A DNA stretch of 64,000 nt from Mesorhizobium sp. WSM4904 (GCF_029674545.1 NZ_CP121354.1:3791001-3855000), one strand, 5' to 3'. Positions 46,811 to 56,558 are shown, numbered from the stretch's first letter. Made by a program: numbers and translations. The notes: a model not told the origin generated them from the letters alone.

Positions 46811-48310
46811 ATGCAGGTCACCGAAACGCTCAACTCCGGTCTCAAGCGCGAGATCAAGATCACCGTGCCGGCCGGTGACATGGAAGCCAAGCTGATGGCG
46901 CGGCTGAACGATGCCCGCGACAAGGTGCGGATCAACGGCTTCCGTCCGGGCAAGGTGCCGGTGCAGCACCTGCGCAAGATGTACGGCAAGTCGTTCATGG
47001 CCGAGGTCGTCAACGAGATACTCAACGACTCGACCCGTTCGATCATCTCGGGCCGCGGCGAGAAGGCCGCCATGCAGCCCGAAGTCATCATGACCGAGGA
47101 CGAGAAGGAAGCCGAGAAGATCCTGGCCGGCGGCGCCGACTTCGAGTTCCGCCTCAACTACGAGGTCATCCCGGCGATCGAGATCAAGGATTTCTCCGAC
47201 ATCAAGGTGAGGCGTCAGGTTTACGACGTGCCGGAGTCTGAAATTGAAGACCAGGTGAAGCGGGTCGCCGAATCTGCGCGCAGCTACGAGCCCAAGGACG
47301 GCAAGGCCGCGGAGGGCGACCGCGTGAGCATCGACTATGTCGGCAAGATCGGCGGCGAAGCCTTCGCCGGCGGCGCCGGCACCGACCAGCCGCTGGTGCT
47401 CGGCTCCAAGGAATTCATTCCGGGCTTCGAGGACCAGCTGATCGGCACCAAGGCGGGCGACGAGAAGCTCGTCACCGTCACCTTCCCGGAGAACTACCAG
47501 GCGGCGCATCTGGCCGGCAAGGAAGCCACCTTCGACGTCACCGTCAAGGAAGTGGCCAAGCCCGGCGAGCTCGAGATCAATGACGAAACCGCCAAGAATC
47601 TCGGCCTGGAATCGCTGGAGCGCCTGCGCGAGATCGTGCGCGGTCAGATCGAGAACCAGTTCGGTTCGATGACACGCCAGAAGGTGAAGCGCCAGCTGCT
47701 GGATCAACTCGACGCCGCCTATTCCTTCGAGGCGCCGTCGAAGCTCGTCGAGGCCGAGTTCAGCAACATCTGGGCGCAGGTCAACCGCGACCTCGAGGCC
47801 GCCGGCCGCACCTTCGCCGACGAGGAGACGACGGAAGAAGAGGCGCGCGCCGAATATATGCGCCTGGCCGAGCGCCGCGTGCGTCTCGGCCTGGTTCTTG
47901 CCGAGATCGGCGAGAAGGCCGGCGTCACCGTATCGGACGAAGAGCTGCAGCGCGGCCTGTTCGAGCAGGTCCGCCGCTTCCCGGCCAACCAGCAGCAAGA
48001 AGCCTTCGAGTTTTATCGCAGCAACCCCGAGGCGATCAATTCGCTGCGCGCACCGATGTTCGAGGAGAAGGTCGTCGACTACCTGCTCGGCCAAATCTCG
48101 GTTGATGATGTCAAGGTCAGCAAGGAAGAATTGATGGCCGACGACGAGGAGGCCGAAACCGCGACCAAGGCGAAGCCGGCGAAGAAGGCTTCCTCGAAGA
48201 AGGCCGAGGCCAAGGCAAGTGAAGCAAAGTCGGGCGAGGCCGCCGGCGAGGCGGAAGAGCCCAAGAAGAAGGCCGCGCCGAAGAAGAAAGCCGCCAAGGA
48301 CGCCGAGTAA
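46811..48310 (+). CDS. tig: Trigger factor
   Basis: 499 residues. The ribosome-binding N-domain carries the signature [17 protein letters not shown] (residues 43-59). The FKBP-type PPIase domain lies at about 165-250 ([20 protein letters not shown] ... [17 protein letters not shown]), and the helical C-domain follows. A Lys/Ala/Glu-rich tail (from about residue 455) extends past the usual end, as often in rhizobia. It is the first chaperone to meet nascent chains at the ribosome exit. A terminator lies at 48335. Confidence 0.96.
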   Translation: MQVTETLNSGLKREIKITVPAGDMEAKLMARLNDARDKVRINGFRPGKVPVQHLRKMYGKSFMAEVVNEILNDSTRSIISGRGEKAAMQPEVIMTEDEKEAEKILAGGADFEFRLNYEVIPAIEIKDFSDIKVRRQVYDVPESEIEDQVKRVAESARSYEPKDGKAAEGDRVSIDYVGKIGGEAFAGGAGTDQPLVLGSKEFIPGFEDQLIGTKAGDEKLVTVTFPENYQAAHLAGKEATFDVTVKEVAKPGELEINDETAKNLGLESLERLREIVRGQIENQFGSMTRQKVKRQLLDQLDAAYSFEAPSKLVEAEFSNIWAQVNRDLEAAGRTFADEETTEEEARAEYMRLAERRVRLGLVLAEIGEKAGVTVSDEELQRGLFEQVRRFPANQQQEAFEFYRSNPEAINSLRAPMFEEKVVDYLLGQISVDDVKVSKEELMADDEEAETATKAKPAKKASSKKAEAKASEAKSGEAAGEAEEPKKKAAPKKKAAKDAE

Positions 48311-48334
48311 AAAACGGCCCGATACGTGATTTGG

Positions 48335-48361
48335 AAAGGCCGCCCTCGAGGCGGCCTTTTT
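48335..48361 (+). terminator. Rho-independent terminator after tig
   Basis: AAAGGCCGCC/GGCGGCCTTT stem with a 5-nt loop and T-run, 24 bp after the stop. Confidence 0.9.
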
Positions 48362-48483
48362 CGTTGTTGCCGCGCGGCAACACAATCGGCTTCGGATGAA
48401 TGCCGGCTGCTGGCGATACCGAACGTTGATGATTATCTGCGCGGTATCGCATTTGGCGGGGTTGTTTGGAGGCGCGGGTGATC

Positions 48484-48999
48484 ATGGCATTCAAGATGAG
48501 GGGCGTGGTTGTTGCCGCGGCGCTCTTGCTTGCCTCGGCTTGTGTTGCTCAAGCCGGACCCGATCTCGGCAACTGGCGCGTCGATGCCGCCGGCGGCCAG
48601 GTGACCGCATCGCTTTACGCCACCAACAAGCTGATCACCGGCGGCGGTGCGCTGGGCTACAGTCCGGTGCTGACGCTGGCCTGCCGGTCCGACGGTGAAC
48701 CGCGCTGGAGCGAATGGCTGCAGCTCAACGACGCTGTTTCGGCCAGCCGCAAGATCACCATGTCGGTCATGGTCGACGGCGGCAGCAAATTCGACGAAAG
48801 CTGGTCCGTCGGCCCACGCGGCAAATTGCTGGTCAGGGAAGGGGATGACGGCATCAAGCGGCTGGTTTCCGCGAACCGGCTGTTGCTGTCATGGCGCTTC
48901 GGCCTGCTATCGGGACGCGGCGAGGCCGATTTCGATCTCGCCGGACTGTCGGAGGCAATCGGCCAGATCGCTGCAAGCTGCAAGACCGACCCGCCCTGA
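48484..48999 (+). CDS. Secreted hypothetical protein
   Basis: 171 residues from the ATG at 48484 with signal peptide MAFKMRGVVVAAALLLASACVAQA. The mature domain starts GPDLGNWRVDAAGGQVTASLYA and is beta-rich with two cysteines (TLACRSDG, AASCKTD) likely to form a disulphide. It resembles the small periplasmic VasI-like or related domains only vaguely, so no function is claimed. GGCGCGGG-rich sequence precedes the start. Downstream is the cytochrome c gene. Confidence 0.7.
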   Translation: MAFKMRGVVVAAALLLASACVAQAGPDLGNWRVDAAGGQVTASLYATNKLITGGGALGYSPVLTLACRSDGEPRWSEWLQLNDAVSASRKITMSVMVDGGSKFDESWSVGPRGKLLVREGDDGIKRLVSANRLLLSWRFGLLSGRGEADFDLAGLSEAIGQIAASCKTDPP

Positions 49000-49278
49000 T
49001 CGTGCCGTCCAGAACAGGCTTGCACGGACGACGACACCGAAAATGGGAGCTGGCGAAACCCCTGTTTCTGCCGCTTTTGCCGTTTCGGGCGGCTACCCCT
49101 CGCAGCCTAAACCTTCGCAAAAGCTGGCTTTTTCTACCCATTGAGATGATTCTGTGGTATGTAGATGCCGCAATTCCACTGAAGAGACACGGACATTCCG
49201 CTCTACCGTGCCGGGTACGCCAGCAGGCTGGTGTGGCGCGGATCGTCCGGCGTAAACGGCAATCAGGGAGGAAGTGCC

Positions 49279-49659
49279 ATGCGCGCAACCGCGCTTTTCA
49301 TCGTCTTGTCCGCCACGACCTTCTTTGCAAGCCCATCGCAGGCGCAGGACGCCGCCGCAGGTGAGAAGGTCTTCACCAAGTGCAAGGTCTGCCACATCGC
49401 GGATCAGGACAAGAATAAGGTCGGCCCGTCCCTGCATGGCGTCATCGGGCGCACGGCGGGCACACATCCCGATTTCACCTATTCCGCGGCCATGATCGCG
49501 GCCGGAAAGTCCGGCGTCAAATGGGACGAACCCACATTGACGACCTATCTTCACGATCCCAAGGCCATGGTCAAAGGAACGAAGATGGCGTTTCCAGGCC
49601 TCAAGAGCGACCAGGACATAGCCAACGTCATCGCCTACCTGAAGCAGTTTTCCAAGTAA
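49279..49659 (+). CDS. Class I c-type cytochrome
   Basis: 126 residues with a signal peptide (RATALFIVLSATTFFASPSQAQ), GGGAGGAAG upstream, and the haem motif CKVCH (residues 33-37). The axial Met is in GTKMAFPGLK, with closing helix DIANVIAYLKQF. The pattern matches small soluble cytochromes c of the mitochondrial c / c2 / cy type that feed aa3-type oxidases. It is a plausible donor to the oxidase encoded at 51715-56230, but that pairing is inference. Confidence 0.93.
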   Translation: MRATALFIVLSATTFFASPSQAQDAAAGEKVFTKCKVCHIADQDKNKVGPSLHGVIGRTAGTHPDFTYSAAMIAAGKSGVKWDEPTLTTYLHDPKAMVKGTKMAFPGLKSDQDIANVIAYLKQFSK

Positions 49660-49751
49660 GCGCGGCGCTCCCAGGCCCATTTGGTGGTCGCCTGCTTATT
49701 CCGAAGGAAGACGGTCGGCAGTTGCGCAGTTGAATATCGCGCCCGGCGCCG

Positions 49752-49832
49752 TCACGCCGGCAGCGCAAAAAATCCCAACAGCAGCAGAATAACTATGCCA
49801 AGGCCGAGTATGAGAAGCGTCCGCGTGTCCAT
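49752..49832 (-). CDS. Possible 26-residue single-helix membrane peptide
   Basis: MDTRTLLILGLGIVILLLLG then FFALPA, almost entirely one transmembrane helix. AAGGTGA lies about 5 bp before the ATG at 49832. The clean helix and ribosome-binding site argue for a real microprotein; its length makes it uncertain. Confidence 0.4.
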   Translation of the reverse strand: MDTRTLLILGLGIVILLLLGFFALPA

Positions 49833-49960
49833 GACGTTCACCTTCGCATCTTGAGAATACCGAAAAAGCGGCCCTGGAGCCAGAACGCTGATGCGGCTGA
49901 CCATTAAGCGCGCCGCGCAGAAACGGATTCGGGTGACGCGCCTTAAGTCTCTGTTTTGAT

Positions 49961-50097
49961 GCGTGTCGTTCTCCCAAAACCGCTGCGCGCTTTTGGGCGA
50001 CATGCACCTAAAGCGCGTCGCGATCATTCAGGTTTTAGGTTTTTGATTTTACGCATGTCTTTGTCCCGAAACCGGTTCTCACTTTCGGGAGACATGC
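49961..50097. repeat. Two rhizobial palindromic repeats
   Basis: Unit 49961-50005 (GCGTGTCG ... CGACATGC with CCCAAAACCGC/GCTTTTGGG) and unit 50053-50097 (GCATGTCT ... AGACATGC with CCCGAAACCGG/CACTTTCGGG). Same family as at 38512 and 63338, upstream of the DUF2189 gene. Confidence 0.75.
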
Positions 50098-50247
50098 TTT
50101 CGCCGACACCGTCCGGAGGGCGACAAATCGGGCGCAAAGGAGTATGTTGATAGCGGGTGCAGGTCGCGGTTTTGCGTGGCCAGCCACGCAGAGCGGTAGC
50201 ACCGTAAAGATCCGCGACCCTGCCGGACTTGGTCTGGAGGATTGGTC

Positions 50248-51066
50248 ATGGCAAGCTTTCACGTGATTGCAGGGGCCAGCGAGACGCTGGAGCATACCAG
50301 AGTCAGAAAGATCGGCGTTTCCGACCTCTTTGACGCGCTTCGGCGCGGTGTCGAAGACTTCATGGTCAAACCCTCGCACATCGTCTTTCTGTGCATGATC
50401 TATCCGCTCGTCGGCGTGGTGCTTGCCACTTGGACGTCGGGAGCAAACGCGCTGCCGCTGCTGTTTCCGCTGGTGTCCGGATTTGCGCTGATCGGCCCAT
50501 TCGCGGCGATCGGCCTCTACGAAATCAGCCGCAGACGGGAAGCCGGCCTCGATACATCCTGGCGCCACGCGTTCGAGGTCAGGAACTCCCCGGCGCTGCC
50601 GGCCATCGCCGCGGTCGGGATCATGCTGTTTGCGATATTCATCGCTTGGCTTTTGACCGCCAAGATTTTCTATGAGCAACTGTTCGGCCCCGAACCGCCG
50701 GCGTCACTGTCGAGCTTCATCAATGAGATATTCGCCACCGGACGCGGCTGGACTTTGATCGTGCTGGGTCACGCCATCGGGTTCGTATTCGCCGTGGTCG
50801 TGTTGTGCACCACCGTCGTCGCTTTCCCGTTGCTGCTCGATCGCGATGTCGGGGCCTATGAGGCCATCCACACTTCAGTGCGCGTGGTGCTGGCCAACCC
50901 CATTGTGATGGCCGTCTGGGGACTTATCGTCGCCGTTGGGCTTATCGTCGGCTCGCTGCCTGTGTTTGCGGGACTGGCGGTGGTGCTGCCGATTCTCGGC
51001 CATGCCACCTGGCATGTATACCGCAAGGTCGTGGAGCCGCCGGCCGCCCGCAGACCGGCGAATTGA
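50248..51066 (+). CDS. DUF2189 integral membrane protein
   Basis: 272 residues with about six hydrophobic helices. The family block is RKIGVSDLFDALRRGVEDFMVKPSHIVFL near the N-terminus, then FPLVSGFALIGPFAAIGLYEISRRREAG. GGAGG precedes the start; ATG 50248 is preferred over 50242 by spacing. DUF2189 members occur near cytochrome oxidase genes in several alphaproteobacteria; here the cox cluster is 0.6 kb away with ybaK between. Function unknown. Confidence 0.88.
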   Translation: MASFHVIAGASETLEHTRVRKIGVSDLFDALRRGVEDFMVKPSHIVFLCMIYPLVGVVLATWTSGANALPLLFPLVSGFALIGPFAAIGLYEISRRREAGLDTSWRHAFEVRNSPALPAIAAVGIMLFAIFIAWLLTAKIFYEQLFGPEPPASLSSFINEIFATGRGWTLIVLGHAIGFVFAVVVLCTTVVAFPLLLDRDVGAYEAIHTSVRVVLANPIVMAVWGLIVAVGLIVGSLPVFAGLAVVLPILGHATWHVYRKVVEPPAARRPAN

Positions 51067-51111
51067 CGAACCGAACCCTGTGATGGCGCACCGGCGAAAG
51101 TGCCGGTGCGC

Positions 51112-51585
51112 TCAGAAGGCCCGATGGCTGAACCGCGCCTGACGCGCGCCCGTGGTCAGGTTGCGGAAATCCTTGCCGCTGACATGCACAAGCGTCTTGT
51201 GATCGCCGCCCTCGAAATAGACCTCGGCGGCATCACCGAGGCTTTCGTCCAGGATGACCGGCACGTCATAAGCCGCGCCGATCGGCGGTATAGCACCGAT
51301 GTCGCAATCATCGAAAAGCGATACCACTTCGTCTTCGGAAGCGAGGCCGAGGCGCCTGTCCATGACGTCCTGCAGCTTGTTGAGCTCGATCCTGTGGGTG
51401 CTTGGGACCACGGCCAGCGCATAGCCGAGTTCGTGGTGAACGACCACGGACTTCGCCATGATGCTGCCGGGCACGTGGGCGGCAATGGCGGCCTGCCGGC
51501 TGGTGGCAGTTCGATGATGCCCGACGGTGTCGTAGGAGATTCCCTTGCCGTCGATAAAGTCTCTCAGTTTGTTTGCTATCGTCAT
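51112..51585 (-). CDS. YbaK/ProX-type aminoacyl-tRNA deacylase
   Basis: 157 residues from the ATG at 51585. Family blocks: ISYDTVGHHRTATSRQAAIAAHVP, the Lys-containing MAKSVVVHHELGYALAVVPST, and AIPPIGAAYDVPVILDESL (the GxxxP loop). These proteins hydrolyse misacylated tRNAs (for example Ala- or Cys-tRNA-Pro) in trans. The frame to 51630 adds unconserved residues. Convergent with the DUF2189 gene. Confidence 0.85.
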   Translation of the reverse strand: MTIANKLRDFIDGKGISYDTVGHHRTATSRQAAIAAHVPGSIMAKSVVVHHELGYALAVVPSTHRIELNKLQDVMDRRLGLASEDEVVSLFDDCDIGAIPPIGAAYDVPVILDESLGDAAEVYFEGGDHKTLVHVSGKDFRNLTTGARQARFSHRAF

Positions 51586-51714
51586 TGTCCGCGTCCTTTG
51601 CTCGAGTTCACGGCGCATACGCCAAACCAAAATGGGCCGGCAGCATGTTGTTTCAAGGCTCCGGAACCGGCCGTTCCCGGCTGGTTGTGCTGCGGATGGA
51701 CCCCGTATCGGGTG

Positions 51715-52104
51715 TCAGGGGCCGGGCCCGAAGAACGCGATACGGGTCAGCAGCGTATAGTCGGCCTCGAAGACCATCATCGTCACGAAAACCAGCACCA
51801 GTATCGGCGGCAGGATGATCGCATACATCATCGCCAGCCGCTCCCAGGCCATATGCATGAAGACGGCGACGATCAGTCCTGCCTTGAGCATCATGAAGAT
51901 CAGGATCAGCGACCATCTGAGATAGCCGTGGATGCCGAAATAGTCGACCAGATAGGAGCAGGTGCTGAGAATGAACAGCCACGCCCAGACCACCAGATAA
52001 AGCTTGATCGGGTGCTCCTGATGCGTCTCCGACTTGGCGACGATCGCCGCGTCATGGGGATGCAGTGCGTGCTGCCCAAGACCGTTTGCGGTTGCTTCAG
52101 CCAT
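51715..52104 (-). CDS. Cytochrome c oxidase subunit IV-like protein
   Basis: 129 residues, three helices: LYLVVWAWLFILSTCSYLVDYF, LRWSLILIFMMLKAGLIVAVFMH, and YAIILPPILVLVFVTMMVF. The FMHMAWER turn after helix 2 is typical of CyoD/COX4 bacterial subunits. It is the last gene of the minus-strand oxidase cluster, 25 bp after coxP. It is probably a small stabilising subunit. Confidence 0.85.
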   Translation of the reverse strand: MAEATANGLGQHALHPHDAAIVAKSETHQEHPIKLYLVVWAWLFILSTCSYLVDYFGIHGYLRWSLILIFMMLKAGLIVAVFMHMAWERLAMMYAIILPPILVLVFVTMMVFEADYTLLTRIAFFGPGP

Positions 52105-52129
52105 GTCTGCCTCTCAACAAGTCTGCCTC

Positions 52130-52849
52130 TCACCAAAGATAGAAGAAGGCGAAAATGAACACCCAGACCAGGTCGACGAAGTGCCAGTAGAGTCCCATGA
52201 TCTCGACATTCTCGTAGCGGCCGCGGCGGCTCGTGAAAAACCCGGGTCGTCCGATGTCGAAATCGCCGCGCCAGACTTTTCGCGCCACGATGATCAGGAA
52301 GATCACGCCGATGGTCACGTGGGTGCCGTGGAAGCCGGTGATCATGAAAAAGCACGAGCCGAATTGCGCGGCTCCCCAGGGATTGCCCCAGGGACGAACC
52401 CCTTCGGTGATCAGCTTGGTCCATTCGAAGGCCTGCATGCCGACGAAGGTCGCGCCGAGCGCGGCGGTCAAAAGCATCAGGATCGCGGTTTTGCGGCGAT
52501 CGCGGCGGTAGCCGAAATTGACCGCCATCGCCATGGTGCCGCTGCTCGATATCAGCACGAAAGTCATGATGGCGATCAGGATCAGCGGGATTTCCGAGCC
52601 GCCGATGCGCAGGGCGAAGACCTCGCTCGGATTCGGCCACGGCACGCGCGTGGACATCCGCGCCGTCATGTAGGAAAGCAGGAAGCAACCGAAGATGAAG
52701 GTGTCGCTGAGCAGGAAGATCCACATCATGGCCTTGCCCCAGGACACGTTCTTGAAGGCGCGCTGATCCGAGGCCCAGTCGGCGGCGATCCCGCGCCAGC
52801 CTTGGGGGCGATCCAACTGGCTGGTGTGCGTCAGTGTCGTCTCGGCCAT
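52130..52849 (-). CDS. coxP: Heme-copper oxidase subunit III
   Basis: 239 residues, about five to seven helices. Subunit III blocks: MWIFLLSDTFIFGCFLLSYM, FVGMQAFEWTKLI and the C-terminal GFHGTHVTIGVIFLIIV and YWHFVDLVWVFIFAFFYLW with the conserved WHFVDxVW signature. It belongs to a five-gene cluster laid out like coxMNOP of Bradyrhizobium; the symbol follows gene order. 10 bp separate it from coxO. Confidence 0.9.
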   Translation of the reverse strand: MAETTLTHTSQLDRPQGWRGIAADWASDQRAFKNVSWGKAMMWIFLLSDTFIFGCFLLSYMTARMSTRVPWPNPSEVFALRIGGSEIPLILIAIMTFVLISSSGTMAMAVNFGYRRDRRKTAILMLLTAALGATFVGMQAFEWTKLITEGVRPWGNPWGAAQFGSCFFMITGFHGTHVTIGVIFLIIVARKVWRGDFDIGRPGFFTSRRGRYENVEIMGLYWHFVDLVWVFIFAFFYLW

Positions 52850-52859
52850 CGCCAGTCTC

Positions 52860-53564
52860 CTAGGTCAGCAGCCGTTGGCAAATGCTCACGAACGTCGTCG
52901 CCCAGCCGGCCAGAACGGCGAAGATGCAGAGCCAGACGAAAAGCAGGAAATGCCAATACATGGCGCAGAGCTCGACGCTGAGGCTGAGCCGCTCCGGCCG
53001 CGTTCCGTTCCAGGCGCCGGCGCTCGTCCTGCCAAGGCCGACCAGTCCGCCCAGTATGTGCAGGCCATGCATCGCGGTGATCAGATAGAAGAAGCTGTTG
53101 GCCGGGTTGGAGGCCAAAAGGTAGCCGTCATCGGTCAGTTGCCGCCAGGCCATCAACTGGCCGGCCAGGAAGGCGAGGGCGGTCAGCCCGGCCGTTGCAA
53201 GACCGAGCCTGACCATGTCCACCTGGCCTCTGCGCGCGGCGACCACGGCACATTGCAACGCGACGCTGCTCAGCACCAGCACCCCGGTGTTCAGCCAGAG
53301 CAGGCGCGGCAGCGGCAGCGGCCGCCAGTCCGACAGGCCCATGCGCATGAAGTAGGCGCTGGTGAATAGCGAGAACAGGCAACCGACGACAGCGAGGAAG
53401 ACACCGAGGCCGATCTTGGCGGTGGGCAGGGCCGACCGGTCGAAGCCGACGAAGTCCCCGGCCACGCCTTGCTCCAGCCACGGCTTCGCCATTAGCCGCT
53501 GGTGCGAAAGCCACCAACCGGCAAAGCCGGCTATCACCAGCAGAAAGACCAGGATGACGCTCAT
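52860..53564 (-). CDS. coxO: Second subunit III-like oxidase protein
   Basis: 234 residues, about seven helices. The C-terminal half has subunit III features: FFYLITAMHGLHILGGLVGL and CAMYWHFLLFVWLCIFAVL (compare WHFVDLVW in CoxP, with the Asp replaced by Leu). An N-terminal helix precedes the domain. Having two adjacent III-like genes is the hallmark of coxMNOP-type alternative oxidases. It overlaps the subunit I gene by 4 bp. Confidence 0.87.
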   Translation of the reverse strand: MSVILVFLLVIAGFAGWWLSHQRLMAKPWLEQGVAGDFVGFDRSALPTAKIGLGVFLAVVGCLFSLFTSAYFMRMGLSDWRPLPLPRLLWLNTGVLVLSSVALQCAVVAARRGQVDMVRLGLATAGLTALAFLAGQLMAWRQLTDDGYLLASNPANSFFYLITAMHGLHILGGLVGLGRTSAGAWNGTRPERLSLSVELCAMYWHFLLFVWLCIFAVLAGWATTFVSICQRLLT

Positions 53565-55330
53565 GCCGGCTCCCTGGAGGGGCCGAAAGAGCCCGGCACG
53601 TTCTGCGGGATGAAGTCCTCCTTGGCCCCTGGCACGCTGTAGTCGTAAGCCCAGCGATAGACGATCGGCAGCTCCTTGCCGAAATTGCCATGCGCCGGCG
53701 GCGTCTCAGGCGTCTGCCACTCGAGCGTCGTTGCCCGCCACGGGTTGCCGCCGGCCTCGCGGCCATGGCGGATGCTCCAGATCAGGTTGAACAGGAACAC
53801 CATCTGGGCGAAGCCGACGATGAAGGCCATGATGCTGATGAACGAGTTCAGATGGTGGGCCGATTCCGTCATGATATTCATGTCGGTCAGTTCGGCGTAA
53901 CGCCGCGGAACGCCCATCAGGCCGAGATAGTGCATGGGGAAGAAGATCAGATAGGCGCCGAGGAAGGTGACCCAGAAATGGAAGCGGCCGAGCGTCTCGT
54001 CCAGCATCCGTCCGGTGACCTTCGGATACCAGTGATAGATCGCACCGAAGATCACCAGGATCGGCGCGACGCCCATGACCATGTGGAAATGGGCTACGAC
54101 GAACATCGTGTCCGACAGCGGCACGTCGACGACGACATTGCCGAGGAACAGGCCCGTCAGGCCGCCGTTGACGAAGGTGACGATGAAGGCGAGCGCGAAC
54201 AGCATGGGTATGGTGAGGTGGATGTCGCCGCGCCATAGCGTCAGCACCCAGTTATAGACCTTGATCGCGGTCGGCACGGCAATGATCAACGTCGTGGTGG
54301 CGAAGAAGAAGCCGAAATAGGGATTCATGCCGCTGACATACATGTGGTGCGCCCAGACCACGAAGCTCAGCGCGCCGATGGCGATGATGGCCCAGACCAT
54401 CATGCGGTAGCCGAAGATGTTCTTGCGCGCATGCGTGCTGATCAGGTCGGACACGATGCCGAAGGCCGGCAGCGCCACGATGTAGACTTCCGGGTGGCCG
54501 AAGAACCAGAACAGATGCTGGAACAGGATCGGGCTGCCGCCATTGTGCTGCAGCTGCTCGCCCATCTCGACGATCGCCGGCATGAAGAAGGAGGTGCCGA
54601 GCAGACGGTCGAGCAGCATCATGACACAGGCAACGAACAGCGCCGGGAAAGCGAGCAGCGCCATCACGGTGGCGGTGAAGATGCCCCAGACGGTGAGCGG
54701 CAGGCGCATCAGGGTCATGCCGCGTGTGCGGCCCTGCAGCACCGTCACCACATAGTTCAGGCCACCCATGGTAAAGCCGATGATGAACAGGATGAGCGAA
54801 GAGAGCATCAGGATGATGCCCCAATCCTGGCCGCCCGGCGTGCCGCTCATGATCGCCTGTGGCGGGTAGAGCGTCCAGCCCGCGCCGGTCGGCCCGCCCG
54901 GCGCAAAGAAGCTCGACACCAGGACCAGCACGGCGAGCAGATAGACCCAATAGCTCAGCATGTTGACATAGGGGAAGACCATGTCGCGGGCGCCGACCAT
55001 CAGCGGGATCAGGTAATTGCCGAAGCCGCCAAGGAAGAGCGCGGTGAGCAGGTAGATCACCATGATCATGCCGTGCACGGTGATGAACTGGTAATAGGCC
55101 TCCGGGGTGATGAAGTCGAACGTGCCGGGGAAGCCGAGCTGCAGGCGCATCAGCCAGGACAGCACCAGCGCGACAAGGCCTATCGCCGTTGCCGTCGCCG
55201 AATACTGGACCGCTATGACCTTGGCGTCCTGTGAGAAGACGTATTTCGTCCACCAGCTGTGCGGATGGTAGAGCTCGACCTCCCCGACTTCGGCGGGTGG
55301 AACGGCATCTGCGGGTGTGACGTCGACCAT
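53561..55330 (-). CDS. coxN: Cytochrome c oxidase subunit I
   Basis: 589 residues, 12-helix heme-copper oxidase core. Ligands visible: HGMIMVIYLL (low-spin haem His), HPEVYIVALPAFG (CuB His and cross-linked Tyr), HHMYVSGM (two CuB His) and HFHMVMGV (haem a3 and a His). K-channel Lys is in VPTAIKVYNW. It reduces O2 at the haem a3-CuB site and pumps protons. It begins 21 bp after the subunit II stop, and it is the second gene of the cluster. Confidence 0.96.
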   Translation of the reverse strand: MVDVTPADAVPPAEVGEVELYHPHSWWTKYVFSQDAKVIAVQYSATATAIGLVALVLSWLMRLQLGFPGTFDFITPEAYYQFITVHGMIMVIYLLTALFLGGFGNYLIPLMVGARDMVFPYVNMLSYWVYLLAVLVLVSSFFAPGGPTGAGWTLYPPQAIMSGTPGGQDWGIILMLSSLILFIIGFTMGGLNYVVTVLQGRTRGMTLMRLPLTVWGIFTATVMALLAFPALFVACVMMLLDRLLGTSFFMPAIVEMGEQLQHNGGSPILFQHLFWFFGHPEVYIVALPAFGIVSDLISTHARKNIFGYRMMVWAIIAIGALSFVVWAHHMYVSGMNPYFGFFFATTTLIIAVPTAIKVYNWVLTLWRGDIHLTIPMLFALAFIVTFVNGGLTGLFLGNVVVDVPLSDTMFVVAHFHMVMGVAPILVIFGAIYHWYPKVTGRMLDETLGRFHFWVTFLGAYLIFFPMHYLGLMGVPRRYAELTDMNIMTESAHHLNSFISIMAFIVGFAQMVFLFNLIWSIRHGREAGGNPWRATTLEWQTPETPPAHGNFGKELPIVYRWAYDYSVPGAKEDFIPQNVPGSFGPSREPA

Positions 55331-55351
55331 GGGAACACCTCCGTGCCCTGT

Positions 55352-56230
55352 TCAGCGGGCCCCGAGCGTTTCGAGTCTTGCCGCGACGTCCAAACCGGAC
55401 GTCTTTCCGGACGATTGGTTCGCCGAGCCGGTTTGCTTGGGCGCGGACAATTGCGCAAAGGTCTGCTGCTGGCCGAGCCAGGCCAGATAGTCCTGCTCGG
55501 TGTCGACCACGACCACGCCATGCATCAGCGGATGTCCCTGGCCGCACAGCTCGGCGCACAAGACCTGGAAGGTTCCGGTTCTGGTTGGCGTGAACCAGAA
55601 ATAGGTGACCGATCCGGGGATCATGTCCATTTTGGCGCGGAATTCCGGGATGTAGAAATCATGCAGCACATCGATCGAACGCAGCAGCACCTTGACCGGC
55701 TTGCCGACGGGAAGGTGCAGATCGGCGGCCTCGACCAAGACGTCGTCCTGGCCGTTGGGATCTTTGGGGGCGATGCCCAACGGATTGTCGGCGGTCACGT
55801 CGCGGTTATCTGAGGTACCGAGCTTGCCGTCCTTGCCCGGCAAGCGGAAGCTCCATTGCCATTGCTGGCCGATAACCTCGATATCGGCGGCCTGGCTGGG
55901 AACGTTGACGAAGCGGCTCCAGACGAAGAGACCGGGAACGAGCAAGGCGGTGACGCCGGCCGCGGTGGCGATCATCAGCCACGATTCGAGCCGCTTGTTC
56001 TCCGGTTCATATGCCGCGCGATTGCCCTCCCGATGCCGGAAGCGGAAGACGCAATAGGCCATAAAGAGCACGACGGCGGAAAAGACGATGCCGGTGATCC
56101 AGAAGCTGATGATGATGGTGTTGTCGATATAGTCCCAGTTCGAGGCGATCGGCGTCCACCACCATGGGCTCAGGAGGTGGAACAACACCGAGCCCACAAC
56201 GATCAAAACGAGTACAAGCACAATGGCCAT
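55352..56230 (-). CDS. coxM: Cytochrome c oxidase subunit II (CuA)
   Basis: 292 residues with two N-terminal helices and a cupredoxin domain. The CuA ligands are in LHDFYIPEFRAKMD (His) and CAELCGQGHPLMHG (two Cys, His, Met); GQQWQWSF is the aromatic electron-entry patch. CuA accepts electrons from cytochrome c, so the complex is a cytochrome c rather than quinol oxidase. The N-terminus lacks a cleavable signal. First gene of the cluster, with GGGAGG upstream. Confidence 0.95.
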   Translation of the reverse strand: MAIVLVLVLIVVGSVLFHLLSPWWWTPIASNWDYIDNTIIISFWITGIVFSAVVLFMAYCVFRFRHREGNRAAYEPENKRLESWLMIATAAGVTALLVPGLFVWSRFVNVPSQAADIEVIGQQWQWSFRLPGKDGKLGTSDNRDVTADNPLGIAPKDPNGQDDVLVEAADLHLPVGKPVKVLLRSIDVLHDFYIPEFRAKMDMIPGSVTYFWFTPTRTGTFQVLCAELCGQGHPLMHGVVVVDTEQDYLAWLGQQQTFAQLSAPKQTGSANQSSGKTSGLDVAARLETLGAR

Positions 56231-56385
56231 GTCCCGTCCTCCCGATATTTCACCGGAGCGCGAAGCATCCTATGGAAATACCAAGCCCCATCATGCTTGA
56301 TTTCCTGTTGAAATTCCAGAGCCGACTATCTGATGAGGAGACGATGTCGTTCGCCCGGCAATCTCGAATGTCGGGCAAACGCCTC

Positions 56386-56476
56386 AAATCAGCAGCAGCG
56401 CCTTCATCGAGGCGTTGCCCTTGCGGCCGATGATGATGTGGTCGTGCACCGCGATACCGAGGGGCTTCGCCGTATC
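56386..56476 (-). pseudogene. Displaced copy of the radC 3' end
   Basis: 91 bp matching 61288-61378 with three mismatches, same orientation. It encodes [20 protein letters not shown] and the rest of the RadC C-terminus, with the stop. Upstream similarity ends abruptly after GCCGTATC. It lies beside the coxM promoter region and marks one border of the accessory module. Confidence 0.9.
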
Positions 56477-56558
56477 CGTGCTGGCAATCGCCGTCGGAGC
56501 GCGCCGGCATCTGGCGTAGTGGGCGCACACGAATATCGCAACGGGAGGACGCCGTAGG

